Shown: positions 38,038-50,744 of the stretch, in pieces
Layout: each line of letters starts with the position of its first letter
Numbering within the stretch: the first letter of the stretch is position 1
Source: Hanleya hanleyi
Taxonomy: Eukaryota > Mollusca > Polyplacophora > Lepidopleurida > Hanleyidae
Assembly: GCA_036873755.1 (NCBI GenBank)
Contig: JAVTVY010051535.1
Span: 186,001 to 250,000 of the forward strand
Direction of reading: 5' to 3'
Length of the DNA stretch: 64,000 bases
Made by a program: the position numbers and the translations under genes
The notes under the pieces: generated by a model
Told to the model about the DNA's origin: nothing
Databases searched by the model: none
The model's input: the letters and a program-made list of their open reading frames with translations, nothing else

Positions 38038-38225
38038 GGCCTGGCGCACACGAGAGCGATCCCCTGCACTAACGGCCTCAAGTTTTCGCCTTGCGAGGCT
38101 GGGGGAAAAATTATAAATATCAAACTTGTTCGATAATTCTGCCTCACTTGCAGCGAATGTAAGCTAACAGCTCGACCGGCCAGTGAAATGCATTTTATAT
38201 TCATGTGAACTGTTCAAAATGACCA
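38038..38225 (+). mobile_element. Partial copy of the 11-kb TIR element
   Basis: It begins GCCTGGCGCACACGAGAGC and shares CTTGCGAGGC, GCGAATGTAAGCTAACAGCTC, CCAGTGAAATGC and TGTTCAAAATG with the 11034-11467 element. The right end was not found. Confidence 0.65.
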
Positions 38226-39487
38226 AATTCTACTTTGAAACAACCCTGTCCAATGGGTGGTGATATTAGCATCAACAACCTTAAAAAGTTAAGTTACTGA
38301 TGCTGTGAATGAACATGTCATTACCCATGGATGGCGTAAACACAGAGATTTCCAATGTTGTAAATCCCAATATATAATTTTCTTTTTTTATCTAAGAGGT
38401 TCGCTATATTATAATCCGCAATTATTTACAGTGATCAGCTGTAGTAGATCTGCATTAGTTCAGCACAATCTAAGTTTAACCCTTGCCCCAAATATCATCA
38501 GATATAACTGAACATATGACATAACCACATAGATCTGCAAATACACTGGGCCATGCAGAATTTACTTGTATAATCAAAGCCATATGTTATTATCTGAGAT
38601 CTGAACACCCTAACCTGCAGCTAGTATGATCACAATGATAGAACCTGGCTCAAAGCCCAAACATAGATCAGTTCTCATAACAGGATTGATATGAGTACCA
38701 GAATGACAGCTAATCCCATACAATCCTCACATCATATCAACCTCAAATGAACTATGTTATTTAATACAGCCTAATGTCATCAGTCCACCAGTCTGTGCAT
38801 TTGTGTATCCAGGAAATGTACTAACTACATCTATCTCTGCCTAGATCGGTCTCTGGATTATGTCACTGAATGTCTTCCGAATTGGTCCAAGCTGGTAACT
38901 TTTTTCACTTTGCTCAATAAAAGAGATTTCCAGCTGGTCACAGTGCCATATTGATGTCACTTTTGTTGAATCATAAATGATGCCCGAAGGTTTTGAGGCT
39001 GCTGAAATGATTATCAGTATAATTTGCCAGAAAGCTGGTGCCAACAAGAATAGCCAAGGGCAAATAATCATCCTTTGACCAGTTGGAAACTCTAATATTG
39101 GGGCTAAATGTCAGAAGCTGAAGCTGGGTAATGTCACCCAGTATATGTCAGGGAATTGATACTTACACATTTTCTCCAAGGATATTCTATTTTGGCGCCA
39201 TTGCCCAACCGGTGCCCAAATTGGGGAAGGGGTCATATTGGTGAAAGCCAATTGTAGGCCTATATCAGTCAGTAAATGCTCTAACTCACGAACATTTACA
39301 AAAAAAAGAGCCAGTCCCAAGGTATATTCCATGCCACGAAGATCTCACAGTGAAACATATTCTTATTGACTGTATAGTTTTAAGATTGTAAGAGATTCCT
39401 TTTATCGAGCAGTCACTTTAGAAGATCTTTTCAGTTGGGAGACTGTATAGGTTATTTGAGAGAAATCGGTTTGTTGCGTAAGTTTTA

Positions 39488-40187
39488 TTATCATACCTCA
39501 TGTAAATTTGTAATGTTTTCATTGGTTGACACCCTGTCACGTGTCATTCTACAAATCGTGATGTTCAGTGATGATACAGTCATATCTTGCCTTACCGTTG
39601 AATAAATGTCATGTACCACGGCACAGCGTTGAACATGACAAATTATTCCACAGCAACATCTGAAGGACCAAGAGTTGGCTCCCACAGTGCGCGCGCCAAC
39701 ATATTCCCCGAAACGAAGATTGATGTGTATCTTCGTCAACCTGATGTGTATACGTCGGCCCGTTGGTGATAGAAATTAGTGAATGTGATTTGGTAATTGA
39801 CTGAAGTAAATTTGGCATCTTTTGAAAGGTACGCAAGATCAACGAGAATGTTACTCATCCAAATTATGAGATTGAATCGACAAACAAACCGAGATCGACA
39901 GTCGATCTTGACACAGCGTTTTGAAATCAACAACGCCAACGGTAGCGCAGTGTTGAACACAATATGCTTATTTCACCGCACCATCCCCATTCACATGATT
40001 ATAAAGTCCCCATTTTATTTAAATAGGACATTCAGTATAATAAAACAACTATTGCATGTTATAGAGTGGGACATCACGATTTGTCAGCTCTCGACAAGTG
40101 ATGTACAACTCGCGCTGCACGCTCGTTGTACATCACTTGTCTCGAGCTGACAAATCGTGATGTTCCACTCTATAACATGCAATAATT
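39488..40187. mobile_element. 0.7-kb insertion inside the LINE
   Basis: It is defined by interruption of the LINE match. Its right end is a palindrome (40050-40184). ACAAATCGTGATGTTC, part of the palindrome arm, also occurs near its left end (39551-39566). No coding potential was recognised. Confidence 0.65.
40050..40184. repeat. Large palindrome, 60-bp arms
   Basis: The arms 40050-40109 and 40125-40184 are inverted copies with about three mismatches, separated by a 15-base loop. The innermost part reads CAAGTGATGTACAAC against GTTGTACATCACTTG. It forms a long hairpin at the right end of the inserted element. Confidence 0.93.
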
Positions 40188-40810
40188 GTATAATGTGTGC
40201 ATGTTTTAATGTGTTGGATTACTAAGTTATTAACTTGAAGACTTAGAATTTTGTTTGTCGCTATATACTGAAATACTGCTGAACACGACATTAAACCTAA
40301 ATTCTCTCTCTCTAATAATTTAATCACAAGAACTGGAATTTCCCATCATTAAATCTGTAGGTGATCAAAATTATTTGAACAATAAGTTGACAAATTCATT
40401 TAGTATCACACAAATAATTGATTATTTATTAGAACTGGTCAAATTATTTTCCACAAAACTGGGGTGATTGAATTTTAATAGGGTGTTGATTTTTTAGAGG
40501 ATTTATTACATCCCTGTACATCATTGTATGGCTAAATCTACATGTACCGGTGCACATTCTATTATCATATGAATCAGACTGCCATCATCCAAGTTGTTTA
40601 CTGATGCAATACGATTTGTACAGCACATGTACAAAGCACAGACCCTGACCCGAGACTCAACCCAAGAACTAAAATATCCCAGACTTCACGAGCCTCATCA
40701 TCACATCAAAACAAAACTTTCATCAAGTCACTTATGTAATTAGCACTACGGTGAATTTCAGATTACAATTGCATGTTGTTTGAAGAGATGATCGTGCATG
40801 TAATTGTAAA

Positions 40811-40880
40811 GAACGAGAGAGAGAATTAAATATAACGTCATGTTCAGCAATATTTCAGTTGCATGTATATAGTGGTGTCA
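40811..40880 (-). mobile_element. Retroelement 3' tail
   Basis: On the minus strand it reads ACTGAAATATTGCTGAACAT, then GACGTTATATTTAATTCTCT and a short CT run, the same 3' tail as the LINE at 40260-40316. The body is absent or unrecognised. Confidence 0.7.
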
Positions 40881-41565
40881 TACCTAATCAGGGTTCCTAT
40901 CCTTCATGAAAGACAAAATTCTAGGACTTTTCCAGGTCCATACAACCTTTTTCCAGCTCTTTTAATTGAATTTTTCTGAACATTTTTTAACACCTTTTAC
41001 CATGTTTCATTCAACAAATTCAACAATGTACATTAGAATGAAATGAATATGTATTTCAACTATCATGTTTCATACAGATCCGACTAGATCGAAGAATAAA
41101 TTCAGTTTGTTAGAAAGAAATTCCAGTAATTAATTGTGGCAGATATTTTGGGGGAGAGAGGACAATAAAATTTAAGAACTTTTCCAGGACTCTTTGCAAA
41201 TAATGTCAGAATTCAAGCATTTCTCATCTTCACATTTCAAGTTAAATACTACAATAACGTTCCGTCATTTACCTTGACCTAGCGAATAGAGTAAATTGTT
41301 GCAACGGGGAAATGCACATGATGTCATATAGCCAATCAAGAAAGGAGCTTGCCAACACCGCGCAGCGAGGATTTTCTTTGATGTCTGCCTAGGTGTGATT
41401 TCCACATATGGCAAGTGTTGGTTGTATTGTGTTAATTTCTTTCAAATAGCCAATCAAATTTGAATTTCAAAGAGTTCATACACTGCACTTCTCCTTATTT
41501 GGACCACAGAAAATATTTATAGAGCTGACATCACCAAACCCGTATTCTGATCAGACAAGCTGAGT

Positions 41566-43228
41566 AGCTAGCAGGTCCTCCGCCAAGTAGCCTGTTTGAG
41601 AGCATACAGCATATACGCTTCCAATATCTCCTTAAATATAACTTGGAAAGTTGATATGTGTATGTGGAAAGAGACGTTCATCTGGAATTGTTGAGACAAT
41701 TTGAGGAGGTTTGGGAAGCAGTAATGGGTAGTGTAACACTGGAATGTAAGTCTGTAGTTGTATATGGATTTGTGGATGGTGAGGTTTATAAATCGATGAG
41801 TGGAATAGATCAAGATATCGCGTTCACAACACAGATGGGTACAATATGGGTGAGTGAAATCCAAGATGGTCAATGGCAGCCATCTTGGATTACATACTAC
41901 CTCAATGAAAATCAATACCAATCGCTGTCTAACTGATGTGAAGCACCGTCTCGAGTTTGAAGTTGATTGGTCAAATTGTTGTCGAGATATCACGTTCACA
42001 AGATCCGAGACGGATGGAATCCAATATCGTCAATGGCAGCCATCTTGGATTTGTACCTCAGTGAAAATCAATACCAATGGCCGTCTAATTGATGTGAAGC
42101 ACATTCTCAAGTTTGAAGTCGATTGGTCGAACTGTTCTCGAGATATCGCGTTCACAAGATGTGGGATGGACACAATCCAATATGGTCAATGGCAGCCATC
42201 TTGGATTATGTACCTCAGTGAAAACCAATACCAATGGCCGTCTAACTGATGTGAAAAACCTTCCCTAGTTTGAAGTCGATTGGTTGATTTGTTTTTGAGA
42301 TATCGTGTTAACAAGATGTGGAACGGAGTGAATCCAATATGGTCCATGGCAGCCATCTTGGATTACGTATCTCAGTGAAAATCAAAACCAATGGCCGTTT
42401 AACTGATGCGAAGCACATTCTCAAGTTTGAAGTGGATTGGTCAAACTGTTGTCGAGATATCGCGTTCACAAGATGTGGGATGGACAGAATCCAATATGGT
42501 CAATGGCAGCCATCTTGGATTACGTACCTCAGTGAAAATAAATACCAATGGCCGTCTAACTGATGTGAAGAACCTTCCCAAGTTTGAAGTCGATTAGTTG
42601 AATTGTTCTCGAGATATCGTGTTCACAAGATCTGGGACGGATGGAATCCAATATGGTCAATGGCAGCCATCTTGGATTACGTACCTCAGTGAAAATCAAT
42701 ACCAATGGCCGTCTGACTGATGTGAAGAACATTTCCAAGCTTGAAGTTGATTGGTGGAAATGTTCTTGAGATATCGCGTTCACAAGATGTGGGACGAACA
42801 GAATCCAATATGGTCGATGGCGGCCATCTTGGATTACGTACTTCAGTGAAAATCAATACCAATGGCCGTCTAACTGATGTGAAGCACCTTCTCAAGTTTG
42901 AAGTCAATCGGTCAAATTGTTCTTGAGATATCGCGTTCACAAGATGTGGGACGGACAGAATCCAATATGGTCGATGGCGGCCATCTTGGATTACGTACCT
43001 CAGTGAAAATCAATACCAATGGCCGTCTAACTGACGTGAAGCACCTTCTCAAGTTTGAAGTCGATTGGTCGAATTGTTCTCAAGATATCGCGTTCACAAG
43101 ATGTGGGACGGACGGACGGACGGTACGAAGGACGGACGGACGGACGGAAGGACGGACGGAGGGACGGACGGAAGGACGGACGGCTAGCATTTCCAAGTCC
43201 TCCCACCACTTCGTGGCGGAGGACAATA
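41566..43228 (+). mobile_element. Tandem-core (pearl-like) element, family C
   Basis: The left end is GCTAGCAGGTCCTCCGCC. About eight core units contain ATCCAATATGGTCAATGGC, GCCATCTTGGATTACGTACC and TTGGTCAAATTGTTCTCGAG. Unit starts are at about 41859, 42019, 42175, 42332, 42489, 42646, 42803 and 42960, a period of 156-160 bp. The core ends in a GGAC/GGAAGGAC microsatellite (43110-43182), then GGCTAGCATTTCC and a hairpin at 43197-43224 (GTCCTCCCACCAC against GTGGCGGAGGAC). The complement of the right end (GTCCTCCGCCAC) matches the left end, giving terminal inverted repeats. Short ORFs in the array are period artefacts. Confidence 0.85.
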
Positions 43229-45210
43229 ATGTGTTGTGTTCAGCCAAGGCAACATGTGTAGTGTTCGAAGAAGATGGAGTTTATTTTCTCAGAATTCAAG
43301 GAAATTCAGGACCCGTATGAACCTTATAATTTGAAGAGACATAATAATTAGGCTAATATTAGGCTATGTTTTCTCTGAATATAAATAATTGATCCATCGT
43401 AAAATTACCACGTAGAATATATATCTGTAGATAAAAATGAAGTATTTAACATAATGCATGTACGCGTGAAGGTAATTTTTGAAAATATTCACCTGAATAA
43501 ATTTACGACAATACAGACAGTTTTACGGCATTAAATACCCAATAATGCCAGACAATACCCCAAAATGCCAGACAATACCCAATAATGCTGTGAACAGTGT
43601 AAATTCAGGAACACCCAAAGTTCTTCACATTCATAATGAAGGCACATGTCATCCACAAGGATATAAAACAACTTACATGTAGTCTGCAGGCAATCACGTA
43701 AGTGAGATTACAAAGAACAAAAGTTACAAGAACTAAACAATGGAAATGGTTGAAGCTGAGAGTTGTGGTTATAAACCTTTACAAATGTACATGTACTGCG
43801 ATGTACGTATTGACTCAAATCCAACCAGTTGCTCCTGCAGCTATTTTTGAAACTTTCTGCTGATGATGTTTTGCAGATTTTCTTTTTTTTTGTGTGAAGC
43901 AAGACGTTAATGTGAAAATGCCACAAGAATTCTACAGCCAAAATGAGAAGCGGGTACGGTACCAGTGATGGATGCTGGAGGACTAGCTACACGTATACTC
44001 AATGAGGCCTAATAAATAGCATCTTCCGACAGCAACTGTGCATCCATGCTGGGACATAGTGGGCAGGAAATCATAAACACGATAGACTTATTTTACAACG
44101 ATTCATTCTAATAAAATTGGCATAATCTCCCCATCTTCCTCAGACCAATTTGACAGCCATGCAGAAGTGTGCATATTAGCTACATAAGCTTATTTGCTGG
44201 CCTGATAGGCTTTTATAGAGACTATCTTGAATCTGTGCGAACACAGTCAAATCAAATCCTATTAAGCAGATATATGTTTTCTCTGATATATGAGAGGGAG
44301 CGAGTGGTAACCATCTTTGCCTGGAAAGATATCCGAGAAACCGGGACACTTGAACATCGAAGGCATTTCCACTCCAGCGCGTTAGATGTTCATTACTCGC
44401 TCACAGATTCAAATTATCAGTTTCAATGGAGGACTAGGAAATGTTGTTTGGGGTTGGGCATGAAATTAACAGTGATGAACAAGAACTTGATTAAACAAAA
44501 AGTTGGGGACTCGATCGATTGATTGAAACAATGAATGGTTGGAATCGGATTTTTTATTCAATGCAAAATAATCACAGCCTTTCTCTCTTGTTCAGCCTAT
44601 CAATCGAAAACAATAGTAAGTTCCGTAAACTCGCTTCGGTCCTGACCGGCATACAAGCTCTGTACTGGTAATAGTGGTGAACAAAAACAGAGATCCTGTG
44701 TGGATGATATTGAATGTGGTATGGACCAAGATAAAGACGAAGCTTGTGTAGAAAGCAGGTATTTGGAATGAACACTATCCCGGCACATAACTCTTACCAC
44801 ATTGCTTCAGGTGCTTGACATTAACTAGGATGTTTACCCACCACGAAAGTGTAACATTAAATATCTGCTGGTATAATGAATATATCGGCAGCTGTCATAT
44901 AACATTACCACCAGCCTTTTTTTCTTCTTCCACCCAATTTATGAACTGACAGGGATGCCGCTAAATATAAGAGTGGGTTCTAAATTTGGCCAGCTGCCAG
45001 AAGTCATGACCATATATAGTTTATCGGCAGGATGGTAAGCGGTATAATTGCTCTAATTACAGCAGGCTGCCATTTCTCCACAACCCCTGCACAATCCTCT
45101 GTAAGACCTACATACTTACCTTATTAAATAACTAACAGCTTTCCCTTCACTGAGTACATATGCACATGTGCTGCAAACAGCCACTATCTCCAATGTGATA
45201 CATGTATTAT

Positions 45211-45370
45211 CTGGGGTCAAACTATATTTTCCTCAAAGGAGAATATGTAGATATAGGATAAGCATTCACAATTCAACTTCAAAGATAATACTAACCTCTG
45301 GGGTCAAACTATATTTTCCTCAATATGTAGATATAGGATAACATTCACAATCCAACTTCAAAGATAATAT
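45211..45370. repeat. Tandem duplication, 2 x about 80 bp
   Basis: Two copies of GGGGTCAAACTATATTTTCC, ATATGTAGATATAGGATAA and CAACTTCAAAGATAATA. The second copy lacks a 7-base AAGGAGA. Confidence 0.9.
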
Positions 45371-45477
45371 CTAATTATTCTGAATTTGCTCCCAGCCGAA
45401 GCATTAGTTGCCTCACTAATCAAATTATGTCATCTGTGAATTTGAGAATAGGGCAAAAGGAGGCCAGATGAGAACAT

Positions 45478-45960
45478 GAAAGGTAAATCTGAGAGAAAAT
45501 CAGGGGAGGTCAATCTGAGATAATCACATCAGGGCATTGGGAGGTAAATCTGAGAGAATGGCATAGGACAATAATGGCACCGGTGGAAAACTCTGACAAC
45601 TGCATCTGAGATAATGGCATAGGCCGTAAAGCTGAGAAAATGGCAAGGGATGTGAATCTGAAGAAATGGCATGGGACATAAATCTGAGAGAAAATGCCAT
45701 GGGACATAAATCTGAGAGAATGATGGCATGGAACATAAATATGAGATAATGGCATGGGAGGTCCACCAATCATGCTATTGAATCTGAGAGAATCAGAGTT
45801 TGGCATGGGACATAAATCCAAGATAACAGCATGGGATGTGAATCTGAGAGAATGGCATGAGACACAAATCCAACACAATAGTACTGGAGATGAATCTGAC
45901 AGAACTGTAGAGGTAACTCTGAGAAAATAACATTACCTGGGAGGTAAATCTGAGAGATGG
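45478..45960. repeat. Minisatellite of AATCTGAGAGAATGGCAT type
   Basis: About a dozen irregular units of roughly 35-45 bp, each with RTAAATCTGAGAGAA and ATGGCATGGGA. The minus strand is open in places because of the repeat. Confidence 0.88.
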
Positions 45961-46927
45961 AGTTTCTCAAAAAAAGACCCCCATGAGTGGTAAAACAAGC
46001 GATCTCGAGAGATATTAATGTGCGTAAAATTATGTTGGAATGAAACTGAAAGTTAATGTGGGAACTTGGGTAGAGGAGAATTATTAAATGAGACAAGAGT
46101 TAAACAATGGGAGAGAGATCCCACCTACACTGAACATCACTCTCAGTGATGATAAGACAACATGGTTACAGCTCTGTTCACTGGCGATTAGAAGAGTAGT
46201 TCTGGAATATTATTAATACATGCCCATTGGGTATAAAATAAATGCAGAAAGTAGTGCACCCCGACAGGTTCACAATCATTGGTTGACCCTTATGGTCGTT
46301 ATTCAGTCACATAAAAATCAGGTCAAATGCTGCTGGTACAATGGCGTAAGCCTGGTCTCCCGGGCAAACTAAGAATTCAATGAACAGTACCCACTTTTAA
46401 ATTCATTTCATAACAATGATGACCTAAATGGATTGGTGGATATCTTATACCTGTTAAGTATGATGACCGATATAACAAGAAAACAACATTAAAGACAAAC
46501 ATGACAAAAACTGTCACAAACATAAAACAGAGAGTAAACTGGTTTTCATGTACAACAATTTCACCACTCAAGTCGGACACAATGGGGAAACATATCTGTG
46601 TAAACATTACATTATTTAATTGTCCTCAAATTTTTTCTGCCTAAAAATTCTCTGTTAACCTATATTTACATATATTTGGACAAGTGAATGTTCACACAAC
46701 TGGTTAACACATGCGAGTTCCAGACAAAATAAAAACATAATTGTCATTTTTCTTATAAGCCAATCCAACATAAATTGTGTGAGCATGTGTGAATGAAACA
46801 TTTTGGATGTTCTTATGTTTGTTTCAAGCATTCTTTTGGACCATATTGCTCATCATTTATCCTGGCAAAAAGTTGAAATATTCATAAATTTATCAATATT
46901 ATACGCACAATCTACATGTATACTGAC

Positions 46928-47068
46928 CTGTTGGCTTTTGTCCAGGACTTATTTGTAAAGTCATCAGCGAGCTCGTCCCTAGTTTTACGTTTCCTTGTAC
47001 AAGAGCTGGAGGAAGTTGGGCAGGTTGCCCTAGGAAGACCGTAACGTCTGGTTTCTTTTGTCATAACA
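46928..47068 (-). other. Candidate exon of unknown status
   Basis: A 141-bp segment has a pyrimidine-rich acceptor (TTTCTTTCGTCAG) and a donor AACAG/GTCAGT. It reads MTKETRRYGLPRATCPTSSS and later RKRKTRDELADDFTNKSW, a basic and Ser-rich peptide with coding-like composition. Its length is a multiple of three. It leaves two bases, which is out of phase with the HWIN frame of the 23.7-kb exon and would give early termination if spliced there. It may be a 5' UTR exon, a cassette for another isoform, or a chance ORF. An alternative acceptor gives exon start 47081. Confidence 0.25.
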
Positions 47069-50000
47069 CTGACGAAAGAAACTGTCCAATGCAATCAATG
47101 TAATTTATGTAATAATCCAGAATGAGGAAATTTTCTCAGGACAACAGGAGATATTATCCTAACACACAGTCATCTACTCCATGTACCACAATGACATCTC
47201 AAAAACATCTCCTCTGGTAGGGTTCTACCATCCTTGGCTGCTGTCCATTTGACTGTACACACACAAACCCTGCCAGAATATTAGTTAAGCTGAAATGTAA
47301 TCTATGCAGTTGTTTCTCTGCCTGGCACAAACAAACAACGTACATACGTAGGTATACAAAACCAAATAGTTTGGTACAGTAGCCTACATGTACATGTTAT
47401 ATGTTTCAAGGAAAAATTTCAACTAAACCTTCTTAAAATTTCAGAGAAACTGCTCAATTTCCGTTTCATCCTGGTATAATCCATTGAAGAATAGGACCAT
47501 TCTAGGTAAAGCCCAATTACATGAGAATGATCACATGAAGTCCATTAGTGGGAGATAAATGGTGATTAAATGATATCCTGATGTCAGACACAATGTGTGC
47601 AGGCCGAGCTCTATCTACAGGGTCAACCCTACCACTCACCCTCAGTTACTGACCCAGATAAATACAACATAACCACTTATCTGAATTAATTACCCCGCTA
47701 ATTATCCCCAACAAAATTATGCTTGACTGCTCCGACTTCTTCAACTTTCACCCTGACCCTGAGATCAAGCTTTAGCAGTACAACATCCTCCGGCCTTTGA
47801 GACCTACATGAGGAGTCCTGCAAGTGTGTCTCATGGATGAGACAATATACTTAGACCTGTTTACCCTGTAGCTCACAATTCAATACAAGACAACAATTAT
47901 TCCACAACGGAACAGGATAACATAACATTTCGGTACCTGACATTACAGCTTATGACATAAGGATTATGTTTTTGGCAATATATTTTACATCTGCAGTGTA
48001 TGCTAAAAAAAACAAAACAAAAAAACAAAACACAAATATTTCACAAGACAAAATTATTCTTCCTGTGAATTATCTATATGTTGTCAGAATCTGAGGCACT
48101 GATAATAATAATTTAGCAAAACTTTACATTTCTAAATGTTACATGCCGAAATGTCGCATCTTTTCTACTTTGTGCGGAAATGGAGCCGCATGTCAGAATT
48201 TCTAGTGCAGAAATGTTTGCTCAGTTGGAATGTCCATTGCCAAATGTCATGCACAGCATGATAGCAGAGGGACCAGTAACAACAGATCAGGACACACCGA
48301 TTATTGTTCTACCTTCTCAGTGTAATACAATCACGGTGGTGTCACACACCTCACCTCACCCAGCCCGTTTCACTATTCCACTACTCCACTAGGCCAGCCC
48401 TGCGAAACTTCCAAGACAAATCAACCAGAATGCACGTAAACACCACTCTCACAGACTGACAGAAGCCCTCCATGTGTTAGGTAAACCTCTCAGAAATAAC
48501 CACCATATCTACAGCTATCAACATGTAAGCGTGCTAGACAGCACAGATGAGCACACAAACCTGGCCTGGCCAACTGTAGAATATGTAGAAGTATGGTCAA
48601 ACTTGTACAGGTCACTGTGTGGTCAGTCGGCTAAATGATCCTCCCTAAGACAATATACACCTCTCCACATCTGGGGACTGCATTCACCAGTGACCACAGA
48701 GCGAAATTCCATAACATTCAAAAACTCCCTATAGAGTAGCCACTGTTCCTGGTGTAAATGATGACTGCCATCGGAGCTGTCGGCCCAGGTTAATGGTGTT
48801 AAGAGGTGGACAATGGTGAAATCATCTGGACGCTGAGACACAGGCAGTCAGGGGAGAGGAATTATAATGGACTGGTCAGATCAGCAACTACTCTTACTTC
48901 CCTCTTCCTCCTCTCTCTCTCATCTGCAGCTAGTACAGTAAGATGAATGATGGGTGACTCAGTGTGACTTCATGGCCTGGGGTTACTGCTGCTCATCATC
49001 TATATCTATACAATATGCTGTAGTGTTGGGAGCTGCTGAGAGGTAGGCAGGCAGGCAGGAGAGCCGGCTGGTCAGTGTCTGTGGCCCCACTGTTCAGTGT
49101 ATATGCTATCTGCCAGATGAACCAGTCCATCCTGTCAGCACCACTGACAGATACCTCCAGATGAGGGGGAAACAGCCGAGTATTGTCAGTACCATATATA
49201 CTGTATTAATCTAGGGCAGGAGTGGGGGGGGGGAAGATATGTCGCAATTTTATTAATCATATTATCTAAGAGATATATAAAACTGTTCAGTAGCTTGGCA
49301 TAAATGAAGATTGTTACCGATACACATGCAGAGGAGGAGAGTTCCAATGAGATTAGGTAGTTGAGGAATGTCGTCACACAATCATACGAGGGCAATAGAC
49401 TGCTGCAGTAAGTGCATCACTGGAGTGTTTCGCCAATTGCTTTCCATGATAAATCCATATTATATCATTTGCATCATTGGCTACATGCATACAAACAGTG
49501 TTGGGAGTTTCACCAGTGTTTTCCAAACTGACAGTTTTATTTAGCAATTGAGCGCTGGTAATGCAGGCTCAAGCTAGTGGTTGGCTCACACTGAATGGTA
49601 AGATAAAACACATTGAAGTGCAGCGCTGAACAGTAAATCTATACATTGTCATACTGTTCAACCACCACGGTGTCTGAGTCAACCGTATGAAAGCAATTAC
49701 AGTGCAAAATTGAAGAAAAAGACCTGTTTCTCACAATTTTTATTTTATTTTAACGTAATATGTACTAGGAAATGATAATTGTTTCCTGTATGTCTCCATC
49801 CAATAAAATCCTCGAAAAATACAAACATGAATTATATCCTTCAGGTATTCATACTCTAATGTCATTAATGCTGCTTTCTATACATGTTTCATTGAATGGA
49901 TGGATGAATGCACTAGGGTGCCTCATCACACCACACTAAATTACATCGTCATGTGTACGCATCTTCAAAACGCTCGGCTAAACTAGAGACGATCTTGCAT

Positions 50001-50166
50001 CTCTGCAACCAGTTCAGCAAAATATTTAAAATCCATGGACAACCAATACACAAGTCCTACATTTATGCTGTCATTTATATGTGACACTCGTAAATAGTAC
50101 AATAATTATATGGGATACCCAGAAGTTTCTAGAACCTTACAGGAGCCGTGGAGCACATTTGAAAGT

Positions 50167-50340
50167 AGGGGGGGGGGGGGGGCTGAACTCCATAACGGTA
50201 ATGTTAAATGTTGCACTGGTGCTATCTCAAATAGGACTTCTAACACTGCGGTCCCAAAAGGTGGGGGGACCTTTTGCTATCTCAAATAGGACTTCTAACA
50301 CTGCGGTCCCAAAAGGTGGGGGGTTAGCCCCCCCCCGCGC
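50167..50340. repeat. G-run flanked tandem duplication
   Basis: A G run (50167-50182) is followed by two 57-bp copies of GCTATCTCAAATAGGACTTC and CACTGCGGTCCCAAAAGGTG, then a C run. AAAGTAGGGGGG on the left and CCCCTTACTTTC on the right suggest inverted ends of a small element. Confidence 0.75.
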
Positions 50341-50744
50341 CCCTTACTTTCTATATTTCTATATGCTCAAATAGTAAACCAAAGTCGGCAGATATGAATA
50401 GAGTGCAGCTACTGCATACATCATCCCAAAGCTGTATCTTTCTTCCAGGCCTCAGTGGAGGTCTTATATACTGTATCATGTATTTTTAGCAGAGCTCATG
50501 GCAAAACAAACAGGCAATATTTCCACCTTAAGTGATATGGATGAGCTTGTAGATATCTACAGGTCAAATATACTTTGAACAGCAGAAATGTATACCATTT
50601 TCAAATAAATCTGCAAAATTATTGTTATTTTGGGTTATCCTGCCATATTTTGTACTGTCAAAGGTCAGAGCGAAGCAACACATCATTTAACAGAATTGAA
50701 ATGGGTAAAATATGATTCTAAGTACATGTATGCTTAAAATAAGT

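Larger units (their letters stand above)
34779..39280. other. Gene-poor stretch with minor repeats
   Basis: It holds a (TA)n tract at 35569-35583, the candidate exon at 37087-37261 with an adjacent (CT)n tract, a small duplicated repeat at 37480-37800 and a partial MITE at 38038-38225. Otherwise nothing was recognised. Confidence 0.65.
39280..40316 (+). pseudogene. LINE fragment split by an insertion
   Basis: 39280-39487 matches the coding tail of the minus-strand LINE at 27.2-27.5 kb (CTCACGAACATTTAC, CCACGAAGATCT, GGTTATTTGAGAGAAATCGG). The match resumes at about 40188 with its 3' UTR (GTTTTAATGTGTTGGATTAC, AGTTATTAACTTGAAGAC) and ends with CTGAAATACTGCTGAACACG plus a CT run. The intervening 0.7 kb (about 39488-40187) is an insertion with a probable 2-3 bp TA/TAT duplication. 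The coding tail is frameshifted relative to the other copy. Confidence 0.78.

Noticed and set aside
41658..43320. Series of overlapping ORFs of 60-140 codons on both strands.
   Set aside because: All fall in the family C tandem array and repeat with its period; they are non-coding.
44169..44522. 117-codon plus-strand frame.
   Set aside because: No domain, no supporting splice sites, and a length within what chance allows over 64 kb in six frames.
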